Source of the DNA: Verrucomicrobiia bacterium
GTDB taxonomy: Bacteria; Verrucomicrobiota; Verrucomicrobiia; Limisphaerales; CAIMTB01
Reading direction: 5' to 3'
Assembly: GCA_019634625.1 (NCBI GenBank)
Contig: JAHCBA010000018.1
Location: 1-64,000, forward strand
Length of the DNA stretch: 64,000 bases
Shown here piece by piece: positions 47,101 to 54,388 of this stretch. The notes beneath the pieces were generated by a model. It did not search any database, was not told the origin of the DNA, and saw only the letters and a program-made list of their open reading frames with translations. Position numbers and translations under genes: made by a program. The first letter of the stretch is position 1, and each line of letters starts with the position of its first letter.

Positions 47101-47250
47101 ACGGAGGCCTTCGTATTGCAGGGCACCGGGGCGCTGACGGCTCCCAACTGGCAGGCGGTCGGCGGGTCGCCGACGGTGGAAGGCGGGCAGCGAAGGGTCA
47201 CCGTGCCGACGGCGGAAGCGGCCCAGTACTTCCGCCTGTTCCGGCCCTAG
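44116..47250 (+). CDS. Large secreted protein with two homologous halves around Ig-like and PA14-like modules
   Basis: A 1044-aa protein. A signal peptide (AAMAGLAVLAATAVPNQVEA) is followed by a domain beginning KIAWVSFHSADGTPSAAAAG that is repeated near residue 719 as IVWVSFHAGDDEPSQAAADA; both copies continue with AGFT-x-APDA-x-YT and, further on, NTFDLVI-S-RS, GYVLRGSRLGY versus GYILRASRLGY, and GETIPDT. Between them are two Ig-like segments (ISSGTAGGVPEGNITVVLNG; VQEGSVQVTLNGQPVTAQVS) and a PA14-like region (GVNSDDGFVVFSGVHHKDLL, LYYQGGGGANLEWFTVD). The C-terminus ends in a verrucomicrobial-type carbohydrate-related domain (LTLVWPEAGTEAFVLQGTGA). The repeated domain is probably ThuA/flavodoxin-like in fold, but that is a guess. 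Likely an extracellular binding protein. Confidence 0.75.
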   Translation: MNTIHKSWAAMAGLAVLAATAVPNQVEAASAKIAWVSFHSADGTPSAAAAGAGFTQAPDAEYTQLLRAAGHEVTRYVTTATPDVAFLNTFDLVIVSRSAPSGHYQTEASAALWNGLTVPTLHLGGYVLRGSRLGYVYGETIPDTTGPIRLTVNEPSHPVFAGVALDASGTMVNPYAGLVSYNSVVQRGISVVTDEVVAGGTVLASVGTEMGQVTGGMIVTEVPAGTVMGTSWGEVAAAKRLVVLTGSREMGITSEGAGIFDLDPDGVRIFLNAVSYLAGVEVTEPPPLVSQLQPAVGATRYYAPRGMSFRISSGTAGGVPEGNITVVLNGTDVSSALTIGGTLQERTVSYSALTAGLQYTGTITVRDAAGRESTVELNFDTLAPFALPAAFAYASGTAVEGAPGFRARIVQGYDFPELPNTADRAEAQLAGTLIDPLTEEPYPDLAIPSTDNPDGSYNQQLINWNVDAQGVGAEIGNFRAPEYPDDPIPGINYVQNIAAEVLTYLELTPGRHVMGVNSDDGFVVFSGVHHKDLLAVSLGRFDGGRGSADTIFQFEVTEAGLYPFRLLYYQGGGGANLEWFTVDPITDQKVLVNDRTQAGAVRAWRQVTAGERPRIVSIAPTAGAINQPTDTEVRVVVQDGATQVQEGSVQVTLNGQPVTAQVSKAAGQTTIRYSAAGGFQGDTRYTVGVGYTDSAASSRTVSFEFTTQYVPPPAEEGANIVWVSFHAGDDEPSQAAADAGFTRAPDAGYTDLLASAGHTVTRYVTSTFPDVDYLNTFDLVIISRSVPSGDYQQPDSTLLWHSITKPAILMGGYILRASRLGYTTGETIPDTGGTIHLQVNQPSHRIFSGIALDAAGLMVNPYAQRVSHQGALQRGISVNSSPIASGGTVLATVGTVGDPAINGMIVGEFPAGTTMSNPSADVTAARRLVLLSGSREADGTTANAAGIYDLAGDGAKLFLNAVRYMAGLPDPTPTEVSLGASVSGGQLTLVWPEAGTEAFVLQGTGALTAPNWQAVGGSPTVEGGQRRVTVPTAEAAQYFRLFRP

Positions 47251-47296
47251 GCGGGACGGTGCAGAAGGGCGCCGTGAATGGCGCCACGATCGAACG

Positions 47297-47334
47297 CCCC
47301 GGCGAGGCAGCCCCTCGCCGGGGTCTTCGCTTTT
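47297..47334 (+). terminator. Rho-independent-type terminator
   Basis: An 11-bp perfect stem CCCCGGCGAGG / CCTCGCCGGGG (47297-47307 and 47313-47323) with a 5-nt loop, followed by TCTTCGCTTTT. It lies between the convergent 1044-aa protein gene and the sugar isomerase gene, and as a near-symmetric hairpin might stop both transcripts. Confidence 0.8.
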
Positions 47335-47346
47335 CGGGGGCGGAGA

Positions 47347-48177
47347 CTACCCAACGAGGCCGCCGACGAAGATGGCTCCGGCGCGAAGGTCGGCGACCCG
47401 CTGGTGGCCTGCCTCGCGTTCGAGGCAGAGATCGCCGGTGTAACCGATCTCGGAAAGCACGGCGAAGAACGTGCGCCAATCGACTTCTCCGGTGCCCACA
47501 ACCACCTCGTCACCCCAGGTCCCCGGGACCCGGGTGCGGATGGCATCCTTGAGGTGGACCTGTTTCACCCAGGGACCGAGTTGCCGGAGCGCGGCGATGG
47601 GGTCGCCCTTGTCGTAGAGGAGCATGTTGGCGGGGTCGAAGTTGACGCCGAGTTCGGGTCTGGCGAAGCGGGTGAGGAACTGCGCGAGGGTTGCCGCGGT
47701 CTCCTGGCCGGTTTCGAGTCCGAGGTGAATGCCCCGGGCGGTGAAGAGGTCGGCGACCTGGTGCAGGCGCCGGGAGAGCTTCTCGTACGCCGGATCAGCT
47801 TCGTCGTGCGGGAGAAAGCCGGCGTGGAAGGTGACGATCCGGAGACCGAGGCGGGCCGCCAGGTCGGCGGTGAGCTGGATGTTGCGCCAGTTCTCCTCCC
47901 AGGTGGCGTCGGGTACGATCCCGCCGGTGCGCTGGATGGACTCGAGGGAGGAGTAGTCCTCGCCCACCGTGCCGAACATGCCGGAGACGAGGCTGCAGCC
48001 GGCGTCGCGCAGCCGCTGCGGGGTCTCGCTCCAGACGCCGGGGTCGGCACGGAGCGGATCGAGGGCGATCTGGACCCTCTTGACGCCGGTGTCGAGGAGG
48101 CGCTGGACCAGGGTGGCGGGGGTGTCGGGCTGGAGGGACCAGCTGCACACGGCGAGTCGGGAAGCAAGGGACGGCAT
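47347..48177 (-). CDS. Sugar phosphate isomerase/epimerase (xylose-isomerase-like TIM barrel)
   Basis: A 276-aa cytoplasmic protein of the AP-endonuclease/xylose isomerase-like barrel family. Likely metal ligands are visible: Glu in IHLGLETGQETA, Asp in LGVNFDPANMLLYD, His in VKQVHLKDAI and Glu in GDLCLEREAGHQ. N-terminal SRLAVCSWSLQPDTPATLVQ and a TFHAGFLPHDE loop fit hydroxypyruvate isomerase- or inosose dehydratase-like members. Members interconvert keto and aldo sugars or epimerise them; substrate unknown. No signal peptide is seen. The gene is preceded by a small gene 6 bp upstream and likely co-transcribed with it. Confidence 0.88.
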   Translation of the reverse strand: MPSLASRLAVCSWSLQPDTPATLVQRLLDTGVKRVQIALDPLRADPGVWSETPQRLRDAGCSLVSGMFGTVGEDYSSLESIQRTGGIVPDATWEENWRNIQLTADLAARLGLRIVTFHAGFLPHDEADPAYEKLSRRLHQVADLFTARGIHLGLETGQETAATLAQFLTRFARPELGVNFDPANMLLYDKGDPIAALRQLGPWVKQVHLKDAIRTRVPGTWGDEVVVGTGEVDWRTFFAVLSEIGYTGDLCLEREAGHQRVADLRAGAIFVGGLVG

Positions 48178-48183
48178 GGGGAA

Positions 48184-48405
48184 TCAGAGGAGTTTGGAGT
48201 CGTCGCGGCGTTCGGCGCGTTGGAGCTGTTTCTTCACCACCTCGATGTGGCGGGTGACCTCGAAGAGGGCGCGGAGAATCTCGCCGCGGGCGGCGGTGTC
48301 CTCGACACGGTTGGCAAGCGGATGCATGGCCGTGACGGCGGCGGCAATACGGAGGCACGCCTCGCGGAGTTGTTCGGTGACGGGCGCTTGGGGATCGGAA
48401 TCCAT
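48184..48405 (-). CDS. Small hypothetical helical protein
   Basis: A 73-aa protein (MDSDPQAPVTEQLREACLRI start) that is predicted helical and charged, ending VVKKQLQRAERRDDSKLL. No domain recognised. It stops 6 bp before the sugar isomerase gene, which argues for a real gene in the same transcript. An in-frame ATG at 48429 would add eight residues. Function unknown. Confidence 0.5.
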   Translation of the reverse strand: MDSDPQAPVTEQLREACLRIAAAVTAMHPLANRVEDTAARGEILRALFEVTRHIEVVKKQLQRAERRDDSKLL

Positions 48406-48904
48406 GCGGGGAAGGGTGGGCCGACCCAAGGGGGAAGACGAGCGTGGAAGGGGGGAGGGGGGAGGGGGAGGGCTGAGACCAGAAATCAGAAACCAGAAAC
48501 CAGAAACCAGAAACCAGAAACCAGAAACCAGAAACCTGAGACCTGAGACCTGAGGGCTGAGACCTGAGGGCTGAGGGATGAGGGATGAGGCTGAAGGTTG
48601 TATTGAGGATTCGCGCTCCGCTACCGGGAGGCGCCGCCGGGAGTCCCCCTAAACCCCTTGGCGTTCGAGGGTTGAATGGGTTGCTCAAAATTCTGGGGAA
48701 ACTGCTTGCACCCACAACCTGTTGTGCCAATCTCGGTCCCGCTCCCCAACCCAAGGGGTATTTTCCATCGCCAGGCATCGCGATGGGGAGGTGTCCCAAT
48801 CGGGCGCGGGAGCGGAGGATCGGCCCCCTGGAGGAGGAGTCAACCACGGGTGGGCTATCCATGACGCCAGGAACCCAGCTCCAACCGCCCAGACCCATCC
48901 CGCA
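48406..48904. other. Divergent spacer upstream of nrdJ with heptamer array
   Basis: About 500 bp separating divergent genes. It contains the heptamer array and then a non-repetitive stretch (48600-48900) that must hold the nrdJ promoter. The nrdJ frame can be read upstream to 48722, but that extension lacks homology. No riboswitch-like conserved element for cobalamin was identified by eye. Confidence 0.5.
48479..48590. repeat. Heptamer tandem array (GAAACCA/GAGACCT/GAGGGCT)
   Basis: About sixteen 7-bp units: first GAAACCA repeated about seven times, then GAAACCT, GAGACCT and interspersed GAGGGCT and GAGGGAT. The same family as the array at 6103. Confidence 0.9.
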
Positions 48905-51900
48905 ATGATCGACGCCTCCAGCCCGTTGTCGTCCACCCCCTCCGCCAGCCGTCGTCGCCCGTCGTCCGCGTCCCGCCCGGCGCCCGCCTCCAAGTCTTCC
49001 GCGTCCCGCTCCCGCAAGTCGGCGGCCCGCTCTGGACGCCGTTCCCGTCTTGCCATCGAGCGGGTGTTCAGCGACCCGAAGGTGCATCCGTTCGATCAGT
49101 TGGAATGGGAACGGCGGATGGCGGAGATCACCGACGATTCGGGCCGCGCCATCTTCCGACAGGACAACGTCGAGGTTCCCAAGGGCTGGTCCCAACTGGC
49201 CACCAAGGTCGTCTGCTCGAAGTATTTCTACGGCGACCCCGCCAAGCCCGAACGGGAGGTCTCGGTCCGCCAGTTGATCCACCGGGTCACCCGCACCATC
49301 GCCGACTGGGGGGTGAAGGACGGCTATTTCTCCAAGGAGGACGGTGAGACCTTTTACCAGGAACTCACCTGGCTCTGCATCAACCAGTACGGCGCCTTCA
49401 ACTCGCCCGTCTGGTTCAATGTCGGCCTCTTCCACCAGTACGGCATCGGCAACACCAGCGACCGCGGCAACTGGTTCTTCAACCGCAAGACCGGCCGCAC
49501 CGAACGCGCCCCCACCCAGTACGAGTATCCCCAGTCCTCCGCCTGTTTCATCCAGTCCGTGGACGACAACATGGAGAGCATCATGCACCTCGCGTACAGC
49601 GAGGCCATGCTCTTCAAGTTCGGTTCCGGCACCGGCACCGACCTCACGCCCATCCGCAGTTCGCGCGAAAAACTCTCCGGCGGCGGACGCCCCAGCGGGC
49701 CCCTCAGCTTCCTCAAGGTCTATGACCAGGTCGCCAACGTGGTGAAGTCCGGCGGCAAGACCCGCCGCGCCGCCAAGATGAACACCCTCCGCGACTGGCA
49801 TGGCGACATCGAGGAGTTCATCACCGCCAAGATGCGCGAGGAGAAGAAGGCCTGGGCCCTCATCGAACAGGGCTACGACGGCTCCTTCAACGGCGACGCC
49901 TACGGCTCGGTGATGTACCAGAACGAAAACCTCTCGGTCCGCGTCTCCGACGACTTCATGCAGGCCGCCCAGGACGGCCGCGAATGGTGGACCCGCTCCG
50001 TCACCACCGGCAAACCGCTCGAAGCCAAGGACGCCTCCCGCCTGCTGGACATGGTGGCCGAGGGCACCTGGGTCTGCGGCGATCCCGGCCTCCAGTACGA
50101 CGGCGCCATCCAGAAGTGGCACACCTGCCAGGGCACCGAACCCATCCACTCAACCAATCCCTGCAGCGAATACGTCTTCCTCAACAACACCGCCTGCAAT
50201 CTCGCCTCCCTGAACCTCATGCGGTTCAAGGCCCCCGACGGGCGGTTCGACATCGAACGCTTCAAGGCCGCCGTCCGCATCTTCATCACCGCGCAGGAGA
50301 TCGTGGTGGACAACGCCAGCTACCCCACCGGCCCCATCGCCGAGAACTCCCACATCTACCGCACCCTCGGCCTCGGCTACGCCAACCTCGGCTCGCTCAT
50401 CATGAGCTACGGCCTGCCCTACGATTCCGACGAGGGCCGCGCCCTGGCCGGCGCCATCACCGCCATCATGACCGGCCATGCCTACGAGCAGAGCGCCGAA
50501 ATCGCCGCCATCCTCGGGCCCTTCCCCGGCTACCGCGACGCCCGCTGCGCCGGGGTCGCCAAGCCCGCCGCCAGGGACAACGTCGAGTCCATGCTCAACG
50601 TCATCCGCCTCCACCGCGCCGCCGTCGAGGACATCCATCCCAGCGTCGAGTTCAATCCCCTCAAGGACGAGGCCCGCCGCTGCTGGGACCGCGCCCTCCA
50701 TCGCGGCGAGGAGGTCGGCTACCGCAACGCCCAGGTCACCGTCCTCGCCCCCACCGGCACCATCGCGTTCCTCATGGACTGCGACACCACCGGCATCGAA
50801 CCCGACATCGCCCTGATCAAGTACAAGGTCCTCGCCGGCGGCGGCACCCTGAAAATGGTCAACCGCACCGTCCCCGAAGCGCTGCGGCGCCTGGGTTATT
50901 CCGAGACCGAGGTGGAACGGATCGTCGAGCACGTGGCCAGCCAGGACACCATCGAGGACGCCGTTCAGGACGACGGCACCGTGGTTCCGACCCCGCTCAA
51001 GGCCGGTCATCTCCCCGTCTTCGACTGCGCCTTCAAGGCCCACCGGGGCGCGCGCAGCATTCATTACCGGGCCCACATCGGCATGATGGCCGCCGCCCAG
51101 CCCTTCATCTCCGGCGCCATCTCCAAGACCGTCAACCTCCCCCACGACGCCACCATCGCCGACATCCGGGACGCCTATGTCGAGGCCTGGCGGCGCGGAC
51201 TCAAGTGCGTGGCCATCTACCGGGACGGATCGAAGCGTTCCCAGCCCCTCAACACCCGCAAGACCGGCGAAGGCGTCAACCGGGCCGCCGCCGAGGCCAA
51301 CGCCATCCAGGGACTCGACACCCGGATCAAGGAACTCGAGGCCGAACTCGCCCATCTCCGCAACGAGGCCACCAAGCCCACCCGGCGGCGCCTTCCGGAA
51401 ACCCGCCGGGCCGTCACCCACAAGTTCGCCATCGCCGACCACGAAGGGTATCTCACCGTCGGGCTCTTCGATGACCACCAGCCCGGCGAACTCTTCGTCA
51501 CCATGGCCAAGGAAGGCAGCACCATCGGCGGCCTCATGGACACCATCGGGGCGCTGACCTCGATGGCCCTCCAGTACGGAGTGCCGCTTGAATCCCTGGT
51601 GAAGAAGTTCGCCTACCAGCGGTTCGAGCCCAGCGGCTTCACCCGGCATCCCGACATCCGCAACGCCGCCTCCATCATCGACTACGTCTTCCGCTGGATG
51701 GCGCTCGAATTCATCCCCGGCTTCCGCGAGGCCACCTCACCCCGGCACGGCCCCCAGCCCGAACTCGAAATGCCCGGACTCGAGGAGGAGCTCAAAAAAA
51801 AACTGAACCGGCCCGTTCCTGAGCTCCCCCTGGCCACCGAGCCGCCGGTGGTCGATGTAAAGACCCAGGCCACCCCGGCGCCCCGTCCGGCGCGGCCCGG

Positions 51901-52045
51901 CGCCCTTCCGGGCGCCAGCCTCCTCACCGCCACCTTCCAGAACCAGGGCGACGCCCCGAGCTGCCCCAACTGCGGCCACATCGCCGTCCGCAGCGGCGCC
52001 TGTTACAAATGCCTCAACTGCGGCGAAAGCCTGGGGTGTTCGTAG
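48905..52045 (+). CDS. nrdJ: Adenosylcobalamin-dependent (class II) ribonucleotide reductase
   Basis: A 1046-aa enzyme that makes deoxyribonucleotides using adenosylcobalamin as radical source, without oxygen dependence or a separate small subunit. Visible features: the early cysteine region YPQSSACFIQSVDDNMESIM, the active-site motif THSTNPCSE-like HSTNPCSEYVFLNNTACNLA, VTVLAPTGTIAFLMDCDTTG, and the C-terminal region with a zinc-ribbon CPNCGHIAVRSGACYKCLNC that carries the reducing cysteines. The Ser/Arg-rich first 50 residues (ASSPLSSTPSASRRRPSSAS) are unusual and perhaps disordered. The ATG at 48905 is preferred over upstream frame. It implies the organism obtains or makes B12. Confidence 0.95.
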   Translation: MIDASSPLSSTPSASRRRPSSASRPAPASKSSASRSRKSAARSGRRSRLAIERVFSDPKVHPFDQLEWERRMAEITDDSGRAIFRQDNVEVPKGWSQLATKVVCSKYFYGDPAKPEREVSVRQLIHRVTRTIADWGVKDGYFSKEDGETFYQELTWLCINQYGAFNSPVWFNVGLFHQYGIGNTSDRGNWFFNRKTGRTERAPTQYEYPQSSACFIQSVDDNMESIMHLAYSEAMLFKFGSGTGTDLTPIRSSREKLSGGGRPSGPLSFLKVYDQVANVVKSGGKTRRAAKMNTLRDWHGDIEEFITAKMREEKKAWALIEQGYDGSFNGDAYGSVMYQNENLSVRVSDDFMQAAQDGREWWTRSVTTGKPLEAKDASRLLDMVAEGTWVCGDPGLQYDGAIQKWHTCQGTEPIHSTNPCSEYVFLNNTACNLASLNLMRFKAPDGRFDIERFKAAVRIFITAQEIVVDNASYPTGPIAENSHIYRTLGLGYANLGSLIMSYGLPYDSDEGRALAGAITAIMTGHAYEQSAEIAAILGPFPGYRDARCAGVAKPAARDNVESMLNVIRLHRAAVEDIHPSVEFNPLKDEARRCWDRALHRGEEVGYRNAQVTVLAPTGTIAFLMDCDTTGIEPDIALIKYKVLAGGGTLKMVNRTVPEALRRLGYSETEVERIVEHVASQDTIEDAVQDDGTVVPTPLKAGHLPVFDCAFKAHRGARSIHYRAHIGMMAAAQPFISGAISKTVNLPHDATIADIRDAYVEAWRRGLKCVAIYRDGSKRSQPLNTRKTGEGVNRAAAEANAIQGLDTRIKELEAELAHLRNEATKPTRRRLPETRRAVTHKFAIADHEGYLTVGLFDDHQPGELFVTMAKEGSTIGGLMDTIGALTSMALQYGVPLESLVKKFAYQRFEPSGFTRHPDIRNAASIIDYVFRWMALEFIPGFREATSPRHGPQPELEMPGLEEELKKKLNRPVPELPLATEPPVVDVKTQATPAPRPARPGALPGASLLTATFQNQGDAPSCPNCGHIAVRSGACYKCLNCGESLGCS

Positions 52046-52081
52046 GCTTCCAAGCAACTTCATCTGGAATTGAGGCCGCCC

Positions 52082-52852
52082 GTGGACTTTATCCACAATG
52101 ACCTTGGCTACCGAAAGGGTGGCGAAGTTGTCGAGATCACCCTGACGAGTGGCGCGAATGTGCGGCTGCTTGATAGTTCCAACTTTTCCTCATACAAGAA
52201 TGGTTGCAGACACACCTACATCGGCGGCCTCGCCAAGCAATCTCCGCTACGCCTGCAGATTCCAAGATCTGGTCACTGGCATGTCGCCATCGATATGCAG
52301 GGATTGAGAGGCAGCACACGCGCAGGCGTGCGTATGCTGCCTGGGGCTCTTCCAGTTATTCGCCAAGCACCTCTTTCTTACACTCCAAGCTTGCTCCGCG
52401 ACCACGCGCAGCCTTCGCCACATTCCTCAGGCCAAGTCCATGACGTCTTTATCTCTCACGCCTCAGAAGACAAAGAAGAAATTGTCAGACCGTTGGCGAA
52501 TGCACTGATAGCCCAAGGACTGGATGTTTGGTATGACGAGTTCGCTTTGCAAATTGGAGACAGTTTGCGGCAGAAGATCGACCAGGGCCTCGCTCACAGT
52601 CGGGTCGGCTTGGTTGTTCTCTCAGCGTCGTTTATCATCAAGGGCTGGCCTAATTACGAACTCGACGGAATCGTTACAAGATCGGTCTCTGGAGAGCAGA
52701 TTCTTCTCCCAATTTGGCACGGACTCACCAAACAACAGGTGGTAGAGTACAGTCCTTCACTCGCCGATAAGGTCGCCCGAAGTACCGCGACGCATACAGT
52801 CGAAGAGATAGCGGCAGAGATCGCTGATCTCATCAGATCGCGAATACATTGA
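52082..52852 (+). CDS. DUF1883-TIR domain protein (candidate immune effector)
   Basis: A 256-aa protein. Residues 1-95 match DUF1883 (DFIHNDLGYRKGGEVVEITL, ANVRLLDSSNFSSYKNGCRH, SPLRLQIPRSGHWHVAIDMQ). Residues 120-256 are a TIR domain of the TIR_2 type (HDVFISHASEDKEEIVRPLA, GLDVWYDEFALQIGDSLRQK, GLVVLSASFIIKGWPNYELD), with Glu in NYELDG at the position of the NADase catalytic glutamate. Such proteins consume NAD or make signalling nucleotides in phage defence; DUF1883 is an uncharacterised partner domain. The GTG at 52082 has GAGG 6 nt upstream. G+C and codon use are clearly lower than in nrdJ before it, suggesting transfer. Confidence 0.87.
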   Translation: MDFIHNDLGYRKGGEVVEITLTSGANVRLLDSSNFSSYKNGCRHTYIGGLAKQSPLRLQIPRSGHWHVAIDMQGLRGSTRAGVRMLPGALPVIRQAPLSYTPSLLRDHAQPSPHSSGQVHDVFISHASEDKEEIVRPLANALIAQGLDVWYDEFALQIGDSLRQKIDQGLAHSRVGLVVLSASFIIKGWPNYELDGIVTRSVSGEQILLPIWHGLTKQQVVEYSPSLADKVARSTATHTVEEIAAEIADLIRSRIH

Positions 52853-52976
52853 ATCAAGCACGACCGAAGGCGGTAGAGGCAACCGCAGGAGCGCACCTGG
52901 ATTTCAGGGTCAGAATCTGTCCCCGCCGGGCCCCATCCGCCATCGGCTAATTGCGACGCCGCAAAGAAAACCCGCC

Positions 52977-53399
52977 ATGAAAACTTGGTTAAAGCTTGTT
53001 GGTTCACAGAAAGCGCCGCTAACTGAAGCTCCTTGGCATGGCAGCTACACCGAGGAGAGAATTGGATTTCGCAAGGCCAGTAGGCCCAGTATTCAGGCAG
53101 GAGATCACCTGTTTCTTTACGCTCCGGGAGGCTCCAGACGAATATTCGCCTTAGCAGAAGCGCTTGGCCACCCCGAAATCGACCCGAATTATAATCAGAA
53201 CGAGCACGGAAGTTGCCGATGGCAGCTATCCGTGCGATATATCATGAACTTGCCTGTGGCTTCTGGGATTCTGATTGATGACATTCTGTGCGGCGAGCGG
53301 GACTTGACATTGTCGGTGCGGCAAGCCTCTCACGTGGCGCTGCTCGCAGGCGAGAGTCGGTTAGCGTACAGTAAACTCCAGGAAAAGTGCAGCGCATGA
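52977..53399 (+). CDS. EVE/PUA-like domain protein
   Basis: A 140-aa protein starting MKTWLKLVGSQKAPLTEAPW. The block AGDHLFLYAPGGSRRIFALA followed by EALGHPEID, and later RWQLSVRYIMNLPVASGILI, follows the strand pattern of the EVE/PUA superfamily, small domains that bind modified bases and often accompany restriction or other defence genes. The match is by pattern, not certain. It lies 124 bp after the TIR gene, has the same lower G+C, and is flanked by a 9-bp inverted repeat. It may belong functionally with the TIR protein or be an independent insertion. Confidence 0.55.
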   Translation: MKTWLKLVGSQKAPLTEAPWHGSYTEERIGFRKASRPSIQAGDHLFLYAPGGSRRIFALAEALGHPEIDPNYNQNEHGSCRWQLSVRYIMNLPVASGILIDDILCGERDLTLSVRQASHVALLAGESRLAYSKLQEKCSA

Positions 53400-53533
53400 T
53401 TTCTGGGCGTCAGACGAACCAATTTAACTCATGTGAGGTCAGTTCTCTGATTCTGACATTTGCCTTTCACCACGGCAGATCAGGCAGATGAAGTCAGGAT
53501 CCTAGATCTGTTCCGGGCGCGGGAAGGGGCCGG

Positions 53534-53974
53534 TCAGGGGGTTGCACGGGCCTGCTCCCGGGCCAGTCGGATCTCGGCGTGGAGAAGGTCGATGCGGATT
53601 TCATCGGACTCCCTGCGGGTGCCGCGATCGGTGGAGCGCTTCTCGGCGAGTTGAAGCCGGGCCTGGTGGGCCGCCACGAGATTGGTGAGCTGCATCAGTG
53701 TTTCGTGGTGCCGATGGCGTGCGAGGGACAGATCGATGAGGGCTTCCGTCAGTTCGACCTGGGCCGTGCCAGTGGCGTCAGGGCGGCCGGCATCCGCTCT
53801 GAGTGATTCGAAATCCAGCATGCGCTGGCGAATCTCCACGATCTGCTGGAGTTTCTCCACGATCCGTGGATCCGGGGCGGGCCCGGTGGCCGGATTGTCA
53901 CGGACTACATCGGGTGTGCAGGCGGTGCAGAGAAGTGCGGCGGTGAGGGACGTCAAGAGAGGTGTGGCTCGCAT
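53534..53974 (-). CDS. Predicted lipoprotein with coiled-coil
   Basis: A 146-aa protein with a lipoprotein signal: MRATPLLTSLTAALLCTAC, where LLCTAC is the lipobox and Cys is about residue 19. After a Pro-rich spacer comes a long helical region (DPRIVEKLQQIVEIRQRMLD, EALIDLSLARHRHHETLMQL, NLVAAHQARLQLAEKRSTDR) resembling the helices of TolC-type or periplasmic adaptor proteins, though far too short to be one. Function unknown. It is convergent with the EVE-like gene and followed upstream by palindromic repeats. Confidence 0.75.
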   Translation of the reverse strand: MRATPLLTSLTAALLCTACTPDVVRDNPATGPAPDPRIVEKLQQIVEIRQRMLDFESLRADAGRPDATGTAQVELTEALIDLSLARHRHHETLMQLTNLVAAHQARLQLAEKRSTDRGTRRESDEIRIDLLHAEIRLAREQARATP

Positions 53975-54388
53975 CGGAGCAGCGTGATGCCAGGCATGGC
54001 GGAGTCAAGGTGAGCCAGGCTCGGAAAGGCACCCCCTGAAGCGGGATTCTCATCATGGGGGGGCCCTGTGCCGCCCCGTTGGGTGTCCTCGTTTCAGCCG
54101 GTCACGGTGTTGCCCCAGCGTGCTGCTCCGATTCCAAGGCCCGACACGCTAAAGCGTGGACACCAAACCGCCGGTGCCGATTCCCCGGCTGTGCGAGTAT
54201 TCGGGGACCTGAAGTGGGTCCGGTTCCGCCCCGTTGGGTGTCCCGGCTTCAGCCGGTCACGGCGTTGCCCCAGCGTGCTGCTTCGATTCCAAGGCCCGAC
54301 ACGCTAAAGCGTGGACACCAAACCGCCGGTGCCGATCCGGTATCCCGACCCCCGGAGCCGGTGTATTGCTGAGTCAACGTCGATCCGA
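53975..54388. repeat. Spacer with tandem 111-bp unit carrying CACGCTAAAGCGTG
   Basis: This 414-bp gap contains no gene. A 111-bp unit is present twice, at 54071-54181 and 54226-54336, beginning CCGCCCCGTTGGGTGTC, containing TTCAGCCGGTCACGG and the palindrome CACGCTAAAGCGTG (54145-54158; 54300-54313) and ending ACCGCCGGTGCCGAT. The palindrome and its GACACCAA flank also occur at 12.1-12.2 kb, and the TCAGC-GGTCACGGCGTTG piece recurs at 60702-60727. Confidence 0.9.

Noticed and set aside
48722-48904. A longer NrdJ starting at 48722
   Set aside because: The added 61 residues have no similarity to the family, and an ATG at 48905 follows directly.
47795-50149. A 784-residue minus-strand frame spanning the isomerase end, the spacer and nrdJ
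   Set aside because: It runs through the heptamer array and is antisense to nrdJ, while both flanking genes have recognised motifs in other phases.
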